Shown here piece after piece: positions 1-9,084 of a DNA stretch of 64,000 nt. Under the pieces are notes generated by a model. The model was not told where the DNA came from and searched no databases. It saw nothing but the letters and a program-made list of their open reading frames with translations. Made by a program: the position numbers and the translations under genes. How positions within the stretch are numbered: the stretch's first letter is position 1; every line of letters starts with the position of its first letter. The DNA comes from an uncultured Haliea sp. (GTDB lineage: Bacteria > Pseudomonadota > Gammaproteobacteria > Pseudomonadales > Halieaceae), in NCBI GenBank assembly GCA_947258585.1, contig CAMYIZ010000037.1, positions 1 to 64,000 of the forward strand. Direction: 5' to 3'.

Positions 1-2
1 AT

Positions 3-1085
3 GCCGAGGCCGTGGCGCCGGGCTACGGGCTGGCCTGCCCGCCGCTGGTGGCGCCGGAGAGCAGCCTGTTGCAGCGCGCACAGCGCATTTTCACCGCGAC
101 CCCGGAGCGGGGGCGGGTGGAGGCGGCGGAAGCCCTCAGCAGCGCGGTACTCACCGGCAATGCAGCGGCTCTGGACGAGCTGGCGAAGCGGCATGGCGAG
201 GCTACGGATGCAGATGCGGATGGGCTGCTGCAGGCTGGCGCAGCGCGGCGCAAGGCATTACATCATTACTCCGGCGCCATGTTTCACTACGGGGGCATCT
301 GGTACTGGGGGGTGGACCGCCTGTACCACCTGGAGCGGCGTCTGCAGGCGCTCAACGCCTTGCGACGCCCGCTGGCAGCCTGTCTCTTTCCCCGTCCGCC
401 GCTCCGCACGGGCCCCCTCAGGGACAGCGCTACCCTGACCCTGGAGTTCTATGCTTCCCTGCGCAGCCCGTATACCGCATTGATCTTTGACACCGCGGTG
501 GCCTGGGCGAGGGAGGTTGGGGTCAAGCTGGAGCTGCGCCCGGTCCTGCCGATGGTCATGCGCGGCGTGGCCGCTACCCGCGACAAGGGCCTGTATATTT
601 TCAGCGACGCGGCGCGTGAGGCCAGCGCCCTGGGTGTGCCGCTGGGGCGATTCTACGATCCCATCGGGGAGCCGGTACGGCGCTGCTACTCACTGCTGCC
701 GGTGGCGGATGCCGCCGGCAAGCGGGTCGAGCTGATGAGCAGTTTTCTGCGTGCGGCTTTTTTCGAAGGCCGCCACACCGGCCGCGCCCGGGTACTGCGC
801 AAGATTGCGGAGCGCGCCGGACTATCCTGGAGCGCGGCATCCCGGCAACTCGGCCAACCGGGTTGGGAGGACATGCTCGAGGCCAACCGGCAGGCCATGT
901 ACGCCTTTAACTGCTGGGGCGTACCGGCATTTCGGCTGCTGGATGAGCGCGGTAGTCCCCTCGTGGCCACCTGGGGTCAGGACCGGCTGTGGCTGGTCGC
1001 CGAGGTGTTGCAGCGCACCCTGGCGGCGCGCAATCAGTCCGCTTCCGAGGTGGAGCTGCCGCCGGCGTTTCCGTTTTCGAGGTAG
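3..1085 (+). CDS. DsbA-like / 2-hydroxychromene-2-carboxylate isomerase family protein, 5' truncated
   Basis: The reading frame is open to the left edge, so this is the C-terminal 360 residues of a longer protein. The GTG at 12 is probably an internal Val. From about residue 145 a thioredoxin/DsbA-like fold starts with a beta strand and a Ser-Pro-Tyr turn (FYASLRSPYT). It continues through an alpha-helical insert to a conserved C-terminal segment (NCWGVPAFR), as in HCCA isomerases and DsbA-like oxidoreductases. The residues before it include an aromatic-rich patch (MFHYGGIWYWG) that looks like the end of a preceding DsbA domain, so a tandem protein is likely. The Ser-Pro-Tyr in place of CxxC argues for an isomerase or glutathione-dependent role rather than disulfide exchange. 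The 3' end overlaps the convergent acyltransferase gene by 52 bases. Confidence 0.75.
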   Translation, partial: AEAVAPGYGLACPPLVAPESSLLQRAQRIFTATPERGRVEAAEALSSAVLTGNAAALDELAKRHGEATDADADGLLQAGAARRKALHHYSGAMFHYGGIWYWGVDRLYHLERRLQALNALRRPLAACLFPRPPLRTGPLRDSATLTLEFYASLRSPYTALIFDTAVAWAREVGVKLELRPVLPMVMRGVAATRDKGLYIFSDAAREASALGVPLGRFYDPIGEPVRRCYSLLPVADAAGKRVELMSSFLRAAFFEGRHTGRARVLRKIAERAGLSWSAASRQLGQPGWEDMLEANRQAMYAFNCWGVPAFRLLDERGSPLVATWGQDRLWLVAEVLQRTLAARNQSASEVELPPAFPFSR

Positions 1086-2782
1086 CGCTGTCGCTTGCGC
1101 GGCTTCATCCGCTCCAGATCCACCAGCACGAAACCATCGACGCAATGCCCGAAGTTGCTGTCCACGTTGAAGGCGGTGATGGCGATGCCGGACGGCTCCG
1201 CCACCTGGGCGTAGTGCTTCAGCAGCGTGGGTACACGCAACCCGCGTTCAGCCAGCGTGTCCTGCAGGGCCCTGAAGTCTGCTTCCGCATCCCGCTGCTT
1301 GGCCGCAACCGGATCCGGGGTCTGCTGGCCCGCAGCTGGCACAAATGGAGTGCGTGGCTTCAGGTCCAGCGCCAGCTGGGTATAGTGGCGAGTGTAATGG
1401 TCCACCAGCAGGCCGATGGCATCCTCTCCGTACAGCCGGCTGATGGAGACGGGGCCGAACAGGTAGCGATAGGACGGGTAGCGACGCAGGAACGCGCCAA
1501 TTCCCAGCCACAGGTAGTCCAGGCTCTGGCGGGTCTGGTAGCGCGGCTGGACAAAGCTGCGTCCCAATTCCAGACCCTGCTGTAGATAGGGTGCCATCCC
1601 GGGCCCGAAGGCAAACAGTGTGTGGGTATACAGTGCTGTCATGCCGCCCCGGGCGACCAGGGCACGCGCATCGCCCAGTCGATAGGCACCTGCGATTTCC
1701 AGTTCCTGCGGATCCCAGAGCACCAGCTGCAGGTAGTCGCGATCGAAACGATCAATATCCCGCGGCAATCCCGAGCCCTCACCGACGGCGCGGAACGTCA
1801 GTTCGCGCAGGCGCCCGATCTCCCGCATGACGCAGGGTGCGTCAGCCATGCGACACAGCTGGATACGCTTGCCATCCGGGGTGCACCCCAGCGATTCGCT
1901 GGCATTGATTTCCTGCCGTAGCAGCAGCCGGTTTTCCGGTGCTGCCACAGTCTCGATGCTCTGGAACAGGGGGCGTCGGTCCCGGGCTATGCGATAGACG
2001 TGCTTGCGAAACAGCTGCGCCAGCTGCCCGGGCGGTAGCTGCAGTGCGCTGTAATGCTCCCAGGGTACCGGTCGGCCGACCCGGGCATCCACGGTATTGT
2101 GACTCTGCCTGAACATTTCGCGCACCAGCCAGAGCGTGGACAATGGTTTGGCCAGGAACGAGATACTGTAGAAAAACAGCGAGTTGCGACCGGCGACGTA
2201 CACCGGCAGGATCGGCGCGCGGGTAGCCGCGGCGATACGCACGAAGCCCGACTGCCAGGCGCCGTCCTTCACGCCCTTTACCCCGAAACGGGAGACCTCG
2301 CCTGCGGGGAAGATAATCAGTGCACCTTCCTGCTCCAGATGATCGTGAATTCGTCGGAGATTCTGCCGCGGTGTACTGCCGCCCATATTGGTGACCGGTA
2401 GCAGCACGGGTTGCAATGGACTGACCGCGGTGAGCAGGTCATTGGCAACGACTTTGACATCGGGCCGGACCTTGTGGACGAGGTTGAGCAGCGCCAGACC
2501 GTCCAGGGACCCAATGGGGTGATTGGCCGCGATCACCACGCGGCCGCTCGCCGGAATCCGGCAGCGCTCGTTGTCGCGGGTGCGCAGAGTGAAGTCGAAG
2601 TAGCGCAGGGTTTCCTCCACAAAATCGAAACCCTGCAGGTGTGGATAGTCCTGGCCAAACTGACGAAACCGCGTCTGGTAGAAGAGATAGCCCAGGAAGC
2701 GGGCCAGTACCGTGCCGATACGCCGATGCTGCCGGAACAGCTCGGGGTAGCGGTTTTCCATAACCTGGCGAATGTCTAGCAT
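1034..2782 (-). CDS. OlsF-like bifunctional acyltransferase (PlsC domain + OlsB-type GNAT domain)
   Basis: This 582-residue protein has two acyltransferase parts. Residues about 60-250 form a PlsC-type domain with an acceptor motif NHPIGSLDG near 87-95 (a His-x5-Asp variant of HX4D) and FPAGE near 160. Residues about 290-560 look like the OlsB/hemolysin-type N-acyltransferase domain that acylates amino acids such as ornithine. Known OlsF proteins combine both activities to make ornithine lipids, which are phosphorus-free membrane lipids. Whether ornithine is the substrate here is inference. The ATG at 2782 follows a GGAG at good spacing. It lies 25 bases downstream of the SutA-like mini-gene on the same strand, so co-transcription is likely. 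Its end overlaps the convergent gene at 1085. Confidence 0.8.
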   Translation of the reverse strand: MLDIRQVMENRYPELFRQHRRIGTVLARFLGYLFYQTRFRQFGQDYPHLQGFDFVEETLRYFDFTLRTRDNERCRIPASGRVVIAANHPIGSLDGLALLNLVHKVRPDVKVVANDLLTAVSPLQPVLLPVTNMGGSTPRQNLRRIHDHLEQEGALIIFPAGEVSRFGVKGVKDGAWQSGFVRIAAATRAPILPVYVAGRNSLFFYSISFLAKPLSTLWLVREMFRQSHNTVDARVGRPVPWEHYSALQLPPGQLAQLFRKHVYRIARDRRPLFQSIETVAAPENRLLLRQEINASESLGCTPDGKRIQLCRMADAPCVMREIGRLRELTFRAVGEGSGLPRDIDRFDRDYLQLVLWDPQELEIAGAYRLGDARALVARGGMTALYTHTLFAFGPGMAPYLQQGLELGRSFVQPRYQTRQSLDYLWLGIGAFLRRYPSYRYLFGPVSISRLYGEDAIGLLVDHYTRHYTQLALDLKPRTPFVPAAGQQTPDPVAAKQRDAEADFRALQDTLAERGLRVPTLLKHYAQVAEPSGIAITAFNVDSNFGHCVDGFVLVDLERMKPRKRQRYLENGNAGGSSTSEAD

Positions 2783-2807
2783 TACCGGGTAACTCCGGAG
2801 CGGGTGT

Positions 2808-2999
2808 CTAGTTCACCAGTCCGATGGCTTCCTCGTACTCACGCCACGCGCAGCCTTGCGCCGACCGTTGCTGCTGGACCCGGGTGTCGACAACGGAAAT
2901 CCTGCCGCCCCGGTTGAGAAACGCTTCAACCTGGCGCTGTATCTCCTGCCTTGCCCGTTCCTTCTGGTTGAGATCGTTCGAGTGTGTATGGCGTTGCAT
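2808..2999 (-). CDS. SutA-like small RNA-polymerase-associated protein
   Basis: A 63-residue protein starting at ATG 2999 behind a GGAG. Its core (KERARQEIQRQVEAFLNRGG followed by a short strand and Asp/Val-rich turn) matches the shape of the Pseudomonas SutA core: a Lys/Glu-rich helix, 'FL.RGG', then a beta-like 'xIxxVxxxV'. SutA binds RNA polymerase and raises transcription in slow-growing cells. This version lacks the long acidic N-terminal tail of SutA, so a full SutA role is not assured. The family assignment rests on motif recognition only. It lies immediately upstream of the OlsF-like gene. Confidence 0.6.
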   Translation of the reverse strand: MQRHTHSNDLNQKERARQEIQRQVEAFLNRGGRISVVDTRVQQQRSAQGCAWREYEEAIGLVN

Positions 3000-3260
3000 G
3001 GCGTTGCTCCGTGTGAGGGACGTACGAGCAGCATCCTGCTGTGAGGATATTGCAGCCAGGCGACAGTGCCGTGAACTTTTCTTGACCAGCGGCTCGTTGC
3101 AGGCACCTGCCGGGAAGGGCTCGTCGTGCAACAAAAACGTCACATACCGAACACATTTCTGTAATCAACGAACCTTAAGCTTCTCCCCAACGTGAGCGGC
3201 GGCTGCAGTGAATCAGGACTGCGCCCGGGCATCAATTAACCCGACCATTGGGACCCCCGA

Positions 3261-6200
3261 ATGAAACCACTGTTTTCTCGCTTGAGCGCCACCGCAGTCC
3301 TGCTCTGTTCGACCCTGTCAGTGCAGGCAGCGGACGAACTGGTAGTCCAGGTGACCAGGAATGGCGCCCTGTCTCCCGGCCTGACCATCGTCCTCGACGG
3401 AGTGAACAGCAAACCGGTCGACGCCAGCGGCGCTGTCTACTTTGATCTGACCCCCGGCGCGCACAGCATCCAGGTGCTTGATGGCGAGCAGACCTTGCAC
3501 AGCTTTCGGTTCAACGTTGCGGAGGGGCAGCTCGCTGACGTCTTCATTCGTCTGGAGGAGGGGCAATCCCCGGTTGCCACGGTGGAATCCTACTTTACCT
3601 CCGAGACCGCCGCACAGCTGGCAAGGGCCGTGACCGGCTCGGTCCGGGGCCTGGTCAGTTCCGCGGGCCAGCCGGTGTCTGGCGCGACTGTGGAGCTCAG
3701 CGGCCCCGTGTCCCGTTCCGCGGTCACCGGTGCCGATGGCCGCTACGCACTGGAAGCGCCGCGCGGCGTCTATACCTTGACCATCACCCACCCCGAGCTC
3801 GGCAGCCAGAGCCTTGCGGATTACCGGGTGATTGCCAACGCGCAAAAGAGCTCCGACTTCAGCCTGCGCCGCCCACAGCAGCGCAACCTGGGTATCAGTG
3901 TGCCCCAGATCGAGGAAGTGACGGTCATCGCCAGCATGCCCGTGGGCGACCTGCAGGAAAGCGAGCGCTATTCGACCAACGTGGTCAACACACTGGATGT
4001 CGAGCAGCTGGCGCGCTTTGGCGATACGGATGTGGCGGCGTCCGTGATCCGTGTGCCCAGTGTGACGGTGCAGGACGGGCAGTTTGTCTTCATTCGCGGG
4101 CTCGGCGATCGCTATGTCAGCAGCACCCTCAACAATGCCACCCTGCCCAGCACCAACCCGACCAAGCGCAGTGTGCCCCTGGACCTGTTTCCGAGCAGCA
4201 TGGTCGAGCAGCTGGACATTCGCAAAAGCTTTCTCGCCTCCATGCCGGGTGAGAGCACTGGCGGCAACCTGCAGATCAATACCCGCACCTTCCCCAATGA
4301 GAGAACGGGCAAGCTCAGCTTCCAGCTGGGCGCTGTCGACGGCATCACGGGCAGGGACGCCCTGGTCGATCCGGTCAGTGGGGATTTCGATGTTGTCGGC
4401 TGGGACGACGGTGCGCGCCAGCGCCCGGCTATCGCCTACGCTGTCGCGGAGACGCTCAAGTATTCCGGGTTCCTGGGCTCGGCAGTGCAGCGTGAGCTGG
4501 GCAAGCTGGGCGCCAATGCCATCACCGACAATTTCCAGTACGACACCGAAACCGCAACCCCGGACCTGTCCCTGGGGCTCAGCTACGGCGACGTGTTCGA
4601 CCTCGATCTCTTCGGTGGCGCGGAACTCGGCTACTTCCTCGCCGGCAATTACAAGAACGAGCGCGGGATACGCAAGGACGGTGTGCGCAGGACCTATGGC
4701 GGGGTCAATGCATCGCGGGTTCTCGACGACTTCACCTTCGAGCAGTTCGACAACGACGTCGACGCCAGCGGCCTGCTGTCCATTGGCCTGAATGTCGGCC
4801 AGAGCAGCTACACCTCCAATACCATCGCCTCCCGCGTTACCAGCGAATCGGTCCGGCTGGAAAACGGTTTCGACGGCGACGAGCTGAATCCGTCAATCAA
4901 CTGGTCTATTGAGTGGGAGGAGCGCCAGTTCCTGTCGCAACAGCTGGCCGGGGAGCATATTCTCGGTGCCGACGAGGCCTGGACGCTGAACTGGCAGGCG
5001 ACAGCAAGCCGCGCTGAGCGTTACGCCCCCGATCGCCGCGAAGTGCGCTTTGACCAGCAGGGTAGTGACGGCATCTACAACCTGCAGGTGCCCGAGCTGA
5101 CCCGGCGCTATGACGACCTGGTAGACGACAACCTGGATGCATCACTCGATCTGGAGTACCTGTTTTCCAACGGTAATCTGGAATCAAAACTGGAGCTCGG
5201 GGTTAACGGTATCACCCGGGAGCGGGATTCCGATTCGGAGACCTACGGTTTTGGCGGCGGCATCCTGGCCATAGACGACAGCGCGCCCAATCTCCTGGTC
5301 TCCGACGTGGTGAACCAGGACACGATTACCGGCGATGCGAGCACCGGCTTTACCTTCCAGGACAAGACCCTGCCCAGCGACAGCTACGAGGCGGAGCTGG
5401 ACCTGAACAGCGTGTACCTGTCCTACGACGCGCTGTGGAACCTGAAATACCAGCTCGTCGTCGGCGTGCGCTACGAAGAGTTTGAGCAGATTACCGACAC
5501 CTTTGGTCTTTCCGGTGAGCAGGGCCCAGTGCAGTCGGTACTGGAGGAAAACTCGGTACTGCCATCGCTGAGCCTCAACTGGTTTATCACTGATGATCAG
5601 CAGTTGCGCTTTGGCCTGTCGAAGACAGTAGCGCGGCCCGACTTCAAGGAAACCTCCAACGCGACCTTCTACGACAAGGAGTTCAACTTCCGGGTAAGGG
5701 GTAATCCCGCCCTCGGGGTGTCGGATGTCACCAACTACGATCTGCGTTGGGAAAAGTACTGGTCGGATCGGGAGTCCATCAGCGTGGCCCTGTTCTACAA
5801 GGATATGGAAGATCCGATCGAACGTGTGGTCCAGCCAGCTTCGGGTACGGCGGGCAATTCGCGGACTTTCCAGAATGCGGAATCCGCGGAAATCCTCGGT
5901 ATTGAAATAGACGGGCGCAAGGACTTTGCCCTGGACGACGCCTTTACCCGCAGTTTCTTTGTCGCCGGCAATGCCAGTTACATCGACTCCGAAGTGACAC
6001 TGCTGAACGCCAGCACGCGGGAACTGCAGGGCGCGCCTGAATATACCTTCAACATGATTTTTGGCTATGACGACGTTGCCCGGGGCCACGAACTGACCCT
6101 GCTGCTCAACCAGAGCGGCGACACGATTGTCGACGTCGGCGTATCGGGCCAGCCGGATGTCATTCAGGAGCCGCGTATGGATGTGAACATCGTGTATCGC

Positions 6201-6344
6201 TACTCCCTGTCGGACAGTTTTACCTTCCGCGCCAAGCTGGAAAACATACTTGATGCAGAGGTGGAGTTCACCCAGGGCGGCAATGTGTTCCAGAGGTATA
6301 AACGTGGCCTGGAAGTGAAAGCAGGATTCGATTGGCAGTTCTGA
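3261..6344 (+). CDS. TonB-dependent outer-membrane receptor with N-terminal Ig-like domains
   Basis: A 1027-residue outer-membrane protein with a signal peptide ending near VQA-A at residue 23. Residues 24-105 form an extra Ig/PEGA-like beta domain. About 115-190 is a carboxypeptidase-regulatory-like domain (GLVSSAGQPVSGATVELSG). It is followed by a TonB-box-like IEEVTVIAS and a plug with IRGLGDRY and DLFPSSMVEQLD. A 22-strand-type barrel follows and ends in Phe, as expected for BAM insertion. Such receptors use TonB energy to import ligands; the substrate cannot be read from sequence. The next gene, 60 bases downstream, encodes a lipoprotein that is probably its surface partner. No strong ribosome binding site precedes the ATG. 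Confidence 0.9.
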   Translation: MKPLFSRLSATAVLLCSTLSVQAADELVVQVTRNGALSPGLTIVLDGVNSKPVDASGAVYFDLTPGAHSIQVLDGEQTLHSFRFNVAEGQLADVFIRLEEGQSPVATVESYFTSETAAQLARAVTGSVRGLVSSAGQPVSGATVELSGPVSRSAVTGADGRYALEAPRGVYTLTITHPELGSQSLADYRVIANAQKSSDFSLRRPQQRNLGISVPQIEEVTVIASMPVGDLQESERYSTNVVNTLDVEQLARFGDTDVAASVIRVPSVTVQDGQFVFIRGLGDRYVSSTLNNATLPSTNPTKRSVPLDLFPSSMVEQLDIRKSFLASMPGESTGGNLQINTRTFPNERTGKLSFQLGAVDGITGRDALVDPVSGDFDVVGWDDGARQRPAIAYAVAETLKYSGFLGSAVQRELGKLGANAITDNFQYDTETATPDLSLGLSYGDVFDLDLFGGAELGYFLAGNYKNERGIRKDGVRRTYGGVNASRVLDDFTFEQFDNDVDASGLLSIGLNVGQSSYTSNTIASRVTSESVRLENGFDGDELNPSINWSIEWEERQFLSQQLAGEHILGADEAWTLNWQATASRAERYAPDRREVRFDQQGSDGIYNLQVPELTRRYDDLVDDNLDASLDLEYLFSNGNLESKLELGVNGITRERDSDSETYGFGGGILAIDDSAPNLLVSDVVNQDTITGDASTGFTFQDKTLPSDSYEAELDLNSVYLSYDALWNLKYQLVVGVRYEEFEQITDTFGLSGEQGPVQSVLEENSVLPSLSLNWFITDDQQLRFGLSKTVARPDFKETSNATFYDKEFNFRVRGNPALGVSDVTNYDLRWEKYWSDRESISVALFYKDMEDPIERVVQPASGTAGNSRTFQNAESAEILGIEIDGRKDFALDDAFTRSFFVAGNASYIDSEVTLLNASTRELQGAPEYTFNMIFGYDDVARGHELTLLLNQSGDTIVDVGVSGQPDVIQEPRMDVNIVYRYSLSDSFTFRAKLENILDAEVEFTQGGNVFQRYKRGLEVKAGFDWQF

Positions 6345-6404
6345 TCGGAAGCTCGCCGTGGGGCAGCAGGAAATTCAACTTACCGAAAAAACCCAGGAGT
6401 AGTT

Positions 6405-7829
6405 ATGAAACTGAAGAAATTGGCTATCGCAACGGCGGTGCTCAGCTCTCTCGGCAGCCTCTACGGATGTTCCGAGGGCGACAAAGCCACGATCAATATT
6501 GACGCACCGACCACCGTGACCAACCCGCCGGCAACCGGCGGCGATACGGGCACGACATCCTCCTGTCCGGACTGGTCCTCCGCCCGTCCCAAGGACGCCG
6601 ATGGCAACGATGTCTGCCAGCTGCCGGCGACCATCCTGGTCGACCGCACGCTCACCAGCGACAAGGTCTGGTACATGGAGTCCCGGGTCACCGTCGGCAA
6701 TGGCAACCAGGAAATGTCGATTGACGAAGGGATCCTCGCCAACGGCGATGCGGTGATAGACGCCACGCTCAGCATCCAGCCCGGTACCCAGATCAAGGGC
6801 CAGACCGGCAGCTTTGCCAACCTGATCATCACCCGCGGCGCGAAAATCATGGCAGAGGGTACCGCGGATGCGCCGATTGTCTTCAGCTCCGACAGCGCCG
6901 GTTTTGACGGTGTAGGGGAGTGGGGCGGCCTGATCCTGCACGGTTACGCACCCCACAACGAGTGCTTGACCGCCGACCAGGGCGCGGTCGCGTGCAACAT
7001 TGACTCAGAGGGTGAATCCGGGTTTGGTGGCGGTTATTCGCCAGACGATAGCAGCGGCGTGTTGCGCTATGTCGTGGTGGCCGAGGGCGGTTTCGAATTC
7101 GCCACCGGGAATGAAATCAACGGGATATCCCTGATTGGCGTCGGCGCCGGCACCGAGATGGAGTACATCCAGATCCACAACAACGCCGACGACGGTATTG
7201 AGTATTACGGTGGCACCGTGAACACCCGCTACCTGGTCCTCACCGGTAACCAGGACGATTCCATAGACTGGGACGAGGGCTGGCAGGGCAATGTCCAGTA
7301 CCTGCTCGCCGTCCAGGGCCCGGAGGCCAGTGGCAACCTTATCGAGGCCGACACAGAGGGTACCCTCGACTTCCTGTCTGTCCCCACCATTGCCAACGCC
7401 ACTTTCATCGGCGGCGGCTCCAATGCAACGGCGGCGGTGTTCAAGGCCACGTCCGGCGGTTTCGTCCACCACTCCGTGTTCACCTACGATGATGCCTTTG
7501 CCGGTGAGACCACCTGTGTGGATGCATCGCGGGCGGCCCAGGTGGGTACCGAGCTGGTATACACCAACGTGATCGCGGATTGCGATGTCAGCGGCGACTC
7601 TGTGCTGCTGCCGGCCCTGGTGACGGATGTGCAACTGGATGCGAACTACGCCTCGCAGGCGCCGGAGTCCTCCTCGGTAGGCGTTCTCGATATCGAGGAT
7701 ATCAACGCCACCTATGCCGCAAGCGTGGCTGACCCTGACTTCTTCGATGCCACCGACTATGCCGGCGCGGTGGACCCGAATGCCAGCAGCCTGTGGTTCG
7801 AGGGCTGGACCGTTTCAGGTTCGCTGTAG
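6405..7829 (+). CDS. Lipoprotein with repeated beta-helix-like architecture, partner of the TonB receptor
   Basis: A 474-residue protein with a lipoprotein signal (LYGC; Cys near residue 22), then a Thr/Pro/Gly-rich linker. After an ILVDRTLTSDKVWYM segment it has many short strands rich in Gly, Asp and Ile, with IQPGTQIKG, WGGLILHG, MEYIQIHNNADDGIEYYGG and QDDSIDWDEGW. The stacked, hydrophobic-repeat character suggests a right-handed beta-helix, as in surface binding proteins. Homologues are often labelled vaguely (for example 'multidrug transporter'), which I think is unfounded. It has an AGGAG ribosome site, sits 60 bases after the TonB receptor gene and is followed by an intrinsic terminator, so the two form one unit. 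A role as surface ligand-binding subunit is inferred from this pairing. Confidence 0.75.
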   Translation: MKLKKLAIATAVLSSLGSLYGCSEGDKATINIDAPTTVTNPPATGGDTGTTSSCPDWSSARPKDADGNDVCQLPATILVDRTLTSDKVWYMESRVTVGNGNQEMSIDEGILANGDAVIDATLSIQPGTQIKGQTGSFANLIITRGAKIMAEGTADAPIVFSSDSAGFDGVGEWGGLILHGYAPHNECLTADQGAVACNIDSEGESGFGGGYSPDDSSGVLRYVVVAEGGFEFATGNEINGISLIGVGAGTEMEYIQIHNNADDGIEYYGGTVNTRYLVLTGNQDDSIDWDEGWQGNVQYLLAVQGPEASGNLIEADTEGTLDFLSVPTIANATFIGGGSNATAAVFKATSGGFVHHSVFTYDDAFAGETTCVDASRAAQVGTELVYTNVIADCDVSGDSVLLPALVTDVQLDANYASQAPESSSVGVLDIEDINATYAASVADPDFFDATDYAGAVDPNASSLWFEGWTVSGSL

Positions 7830-7863
7830 CTTCGCCTTTCGCCCCTCCGTTTTACCCCGCTTG

Positions 7864-7892
7864 AACGCCGGCCTAGAGCCGGCGTTTTTTTT
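7864..7892 (+). terminator. Rho-independent terminator after the TonB receptor/lipoprotein unit
   Basis: A perfect 9-bp stem (AACGCCGGC / GCCGGCGTT) with a 5-base loop is followed directly by a run of eight T. It lies 35 bases after the lipoprotein stop codon and just before the 3' end of the convergent gene. Confidence 0.9.
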
Positions 7893-7896
7893 GCGT

Positions 7897-8979
7897 TCAG
7901 GGGAGGCGGGCTCCCAGCTGCCCACTGCCGTCGATCCGCGGCAGGTCGAGCATGGTAAGAACGCCGGCTGTCGCCGCGCACACTGCCGGAATGGCGTTGA
8001 CCAGCCAGCAGGCGGCGGAGGCGTTGCCGCCACCGCCTGCGCCGATCTCGTACTCATCCTCGGCATGCAGGCTCAGGGTGACGGTGGGGTTGCCGCGGAT
8101 GATAACCTGGTGGCAGCCCTGGCCCTCTGGCGGGTAGGGCCAGTCCGGGGCACAGGTATCGTCGATGCGGGTGATATGCTCCAGCACAAAGCGGGCCTCG
8201 CCGGCAGTCACACCGCACACCTCGAACCTGAACGCACCCTGGGTACCGGTCTCGAACAGGCCCATGGTGGGAATGCGAATATCCCTTGTCAGCGCCTGCC
8301 GCTCGACAGTGATCTCAAGCCCGGTGACGGGGCAGCCCAGGGCGTCGCCCACCAGCCTCACCATCGGTCCCCACACCATCTCGATGGCAACGTTGTGGAG
8401 CATCAGGGGCAGGGTATCCATGGGGCCACCGAAGCCAATGACATCGCGCACCACCCGGGGTTGGTCGTAGAGCGCGTAGTTGAAGATTTCCCGGCTGCGA
8501 ATCTCGGTGATGGCCGAGCTGGTACCACTCACCAGTGCCGGCAGCATGTCCATCGCCCAGCCCGGGTCAATCCCGGACACGAACAGGGAGCTGCCGCCCC
8601 GTTCGCAGGCCGCCTGTACCGGGGCAAGCAGGTCGGGAAGCGTTGTTTGCGGGTGCAGAAACAGGTAGAGGCCACTGGCGACCACGTTGCACCCCGCTTC
8701 AAGACAGGCGAGCAGGTCGGCCATGGCGGCCTCCGGGCGCGTGTCTGCGGTGGCCGCGTAGACCACCGCATCTGCGCCCGCGGCCAGCAGTGAACGCCAG
8801 TCGTCAGTCGCCGGGAGGCCAATCGGTGCCAGCCCGGCCAGCACCCCGACATCGACTCCGGCCTTGTCCGGATTGGCGACGACAACTCCCGTCAGTTCCA
8901 GGTCGCGGTGGGTAAGTACTGCCCGGATGGCGGGGCGCCCGACGTTGCCGGTACCCCAGACAATGACCCGCAGGCTCAT
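7897..8979 (-). CDS. Dihydrodipicolinate-reductase-like NAD(P)-dependent oxidoreductase
   Basis: A 360-residue Rossmann protein with N-terminal VIVWGTGNVG (GxGxxG) and a central catalytic-type domain. It resembles the dihydrodipicolinate reductase/2,4-diaminopentanoate dehydrogenase-like oxidoreductases common in actinobacteria and marine gammaproteobacteria. It is not DapB: it is longer and lacks the lysine-pathway context. The substrate is unknown. Start ATG at 8979; it is divergent from the small secreted gene at 9085 with about 105 bases between. Confidence 0.7.
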   Translation of the reverse strand: MSLRVIVWGTGNVGRPAIRAVLTHRDLELTGVVVANPDKAGVDVGVLAGLAPIGLPATDDWRSLLAAGADAVVYAATADTRPEAAMADLLACLEAGCNVVASGLYLFLHPQTTLPDLLAPVQAACERGGSSLFVSGIDPGWAMDMLPALVSGTSSAITEIRSREIFNYALYDQPRVVRDVIGFGGPMDTLPLMLHNVAIEMVWGPMVRLVGDALGCPVTGLEITVERQALTRDIRIPTMGLFETGTQGAFRFEVCGVTAGEARFVLEHITRIDDTCAPDWPYPPEGQGCHQVIIRGNPTVTLSLHAEDEYEIGAGGGGNASAACWLVNAIPAVCAATAGVLTMLDLPRIDGSGQLGARLP

Positions 8980-9084
8980 AGGTCGCTACTCCCCGAGATT
9001 TCATATTGTTGTCATGCAAGTGTCACAGAGGCACTTTATTATCCGCCTTCATCGACACCCTGATTCAGGATTGCTGAGAGTACC

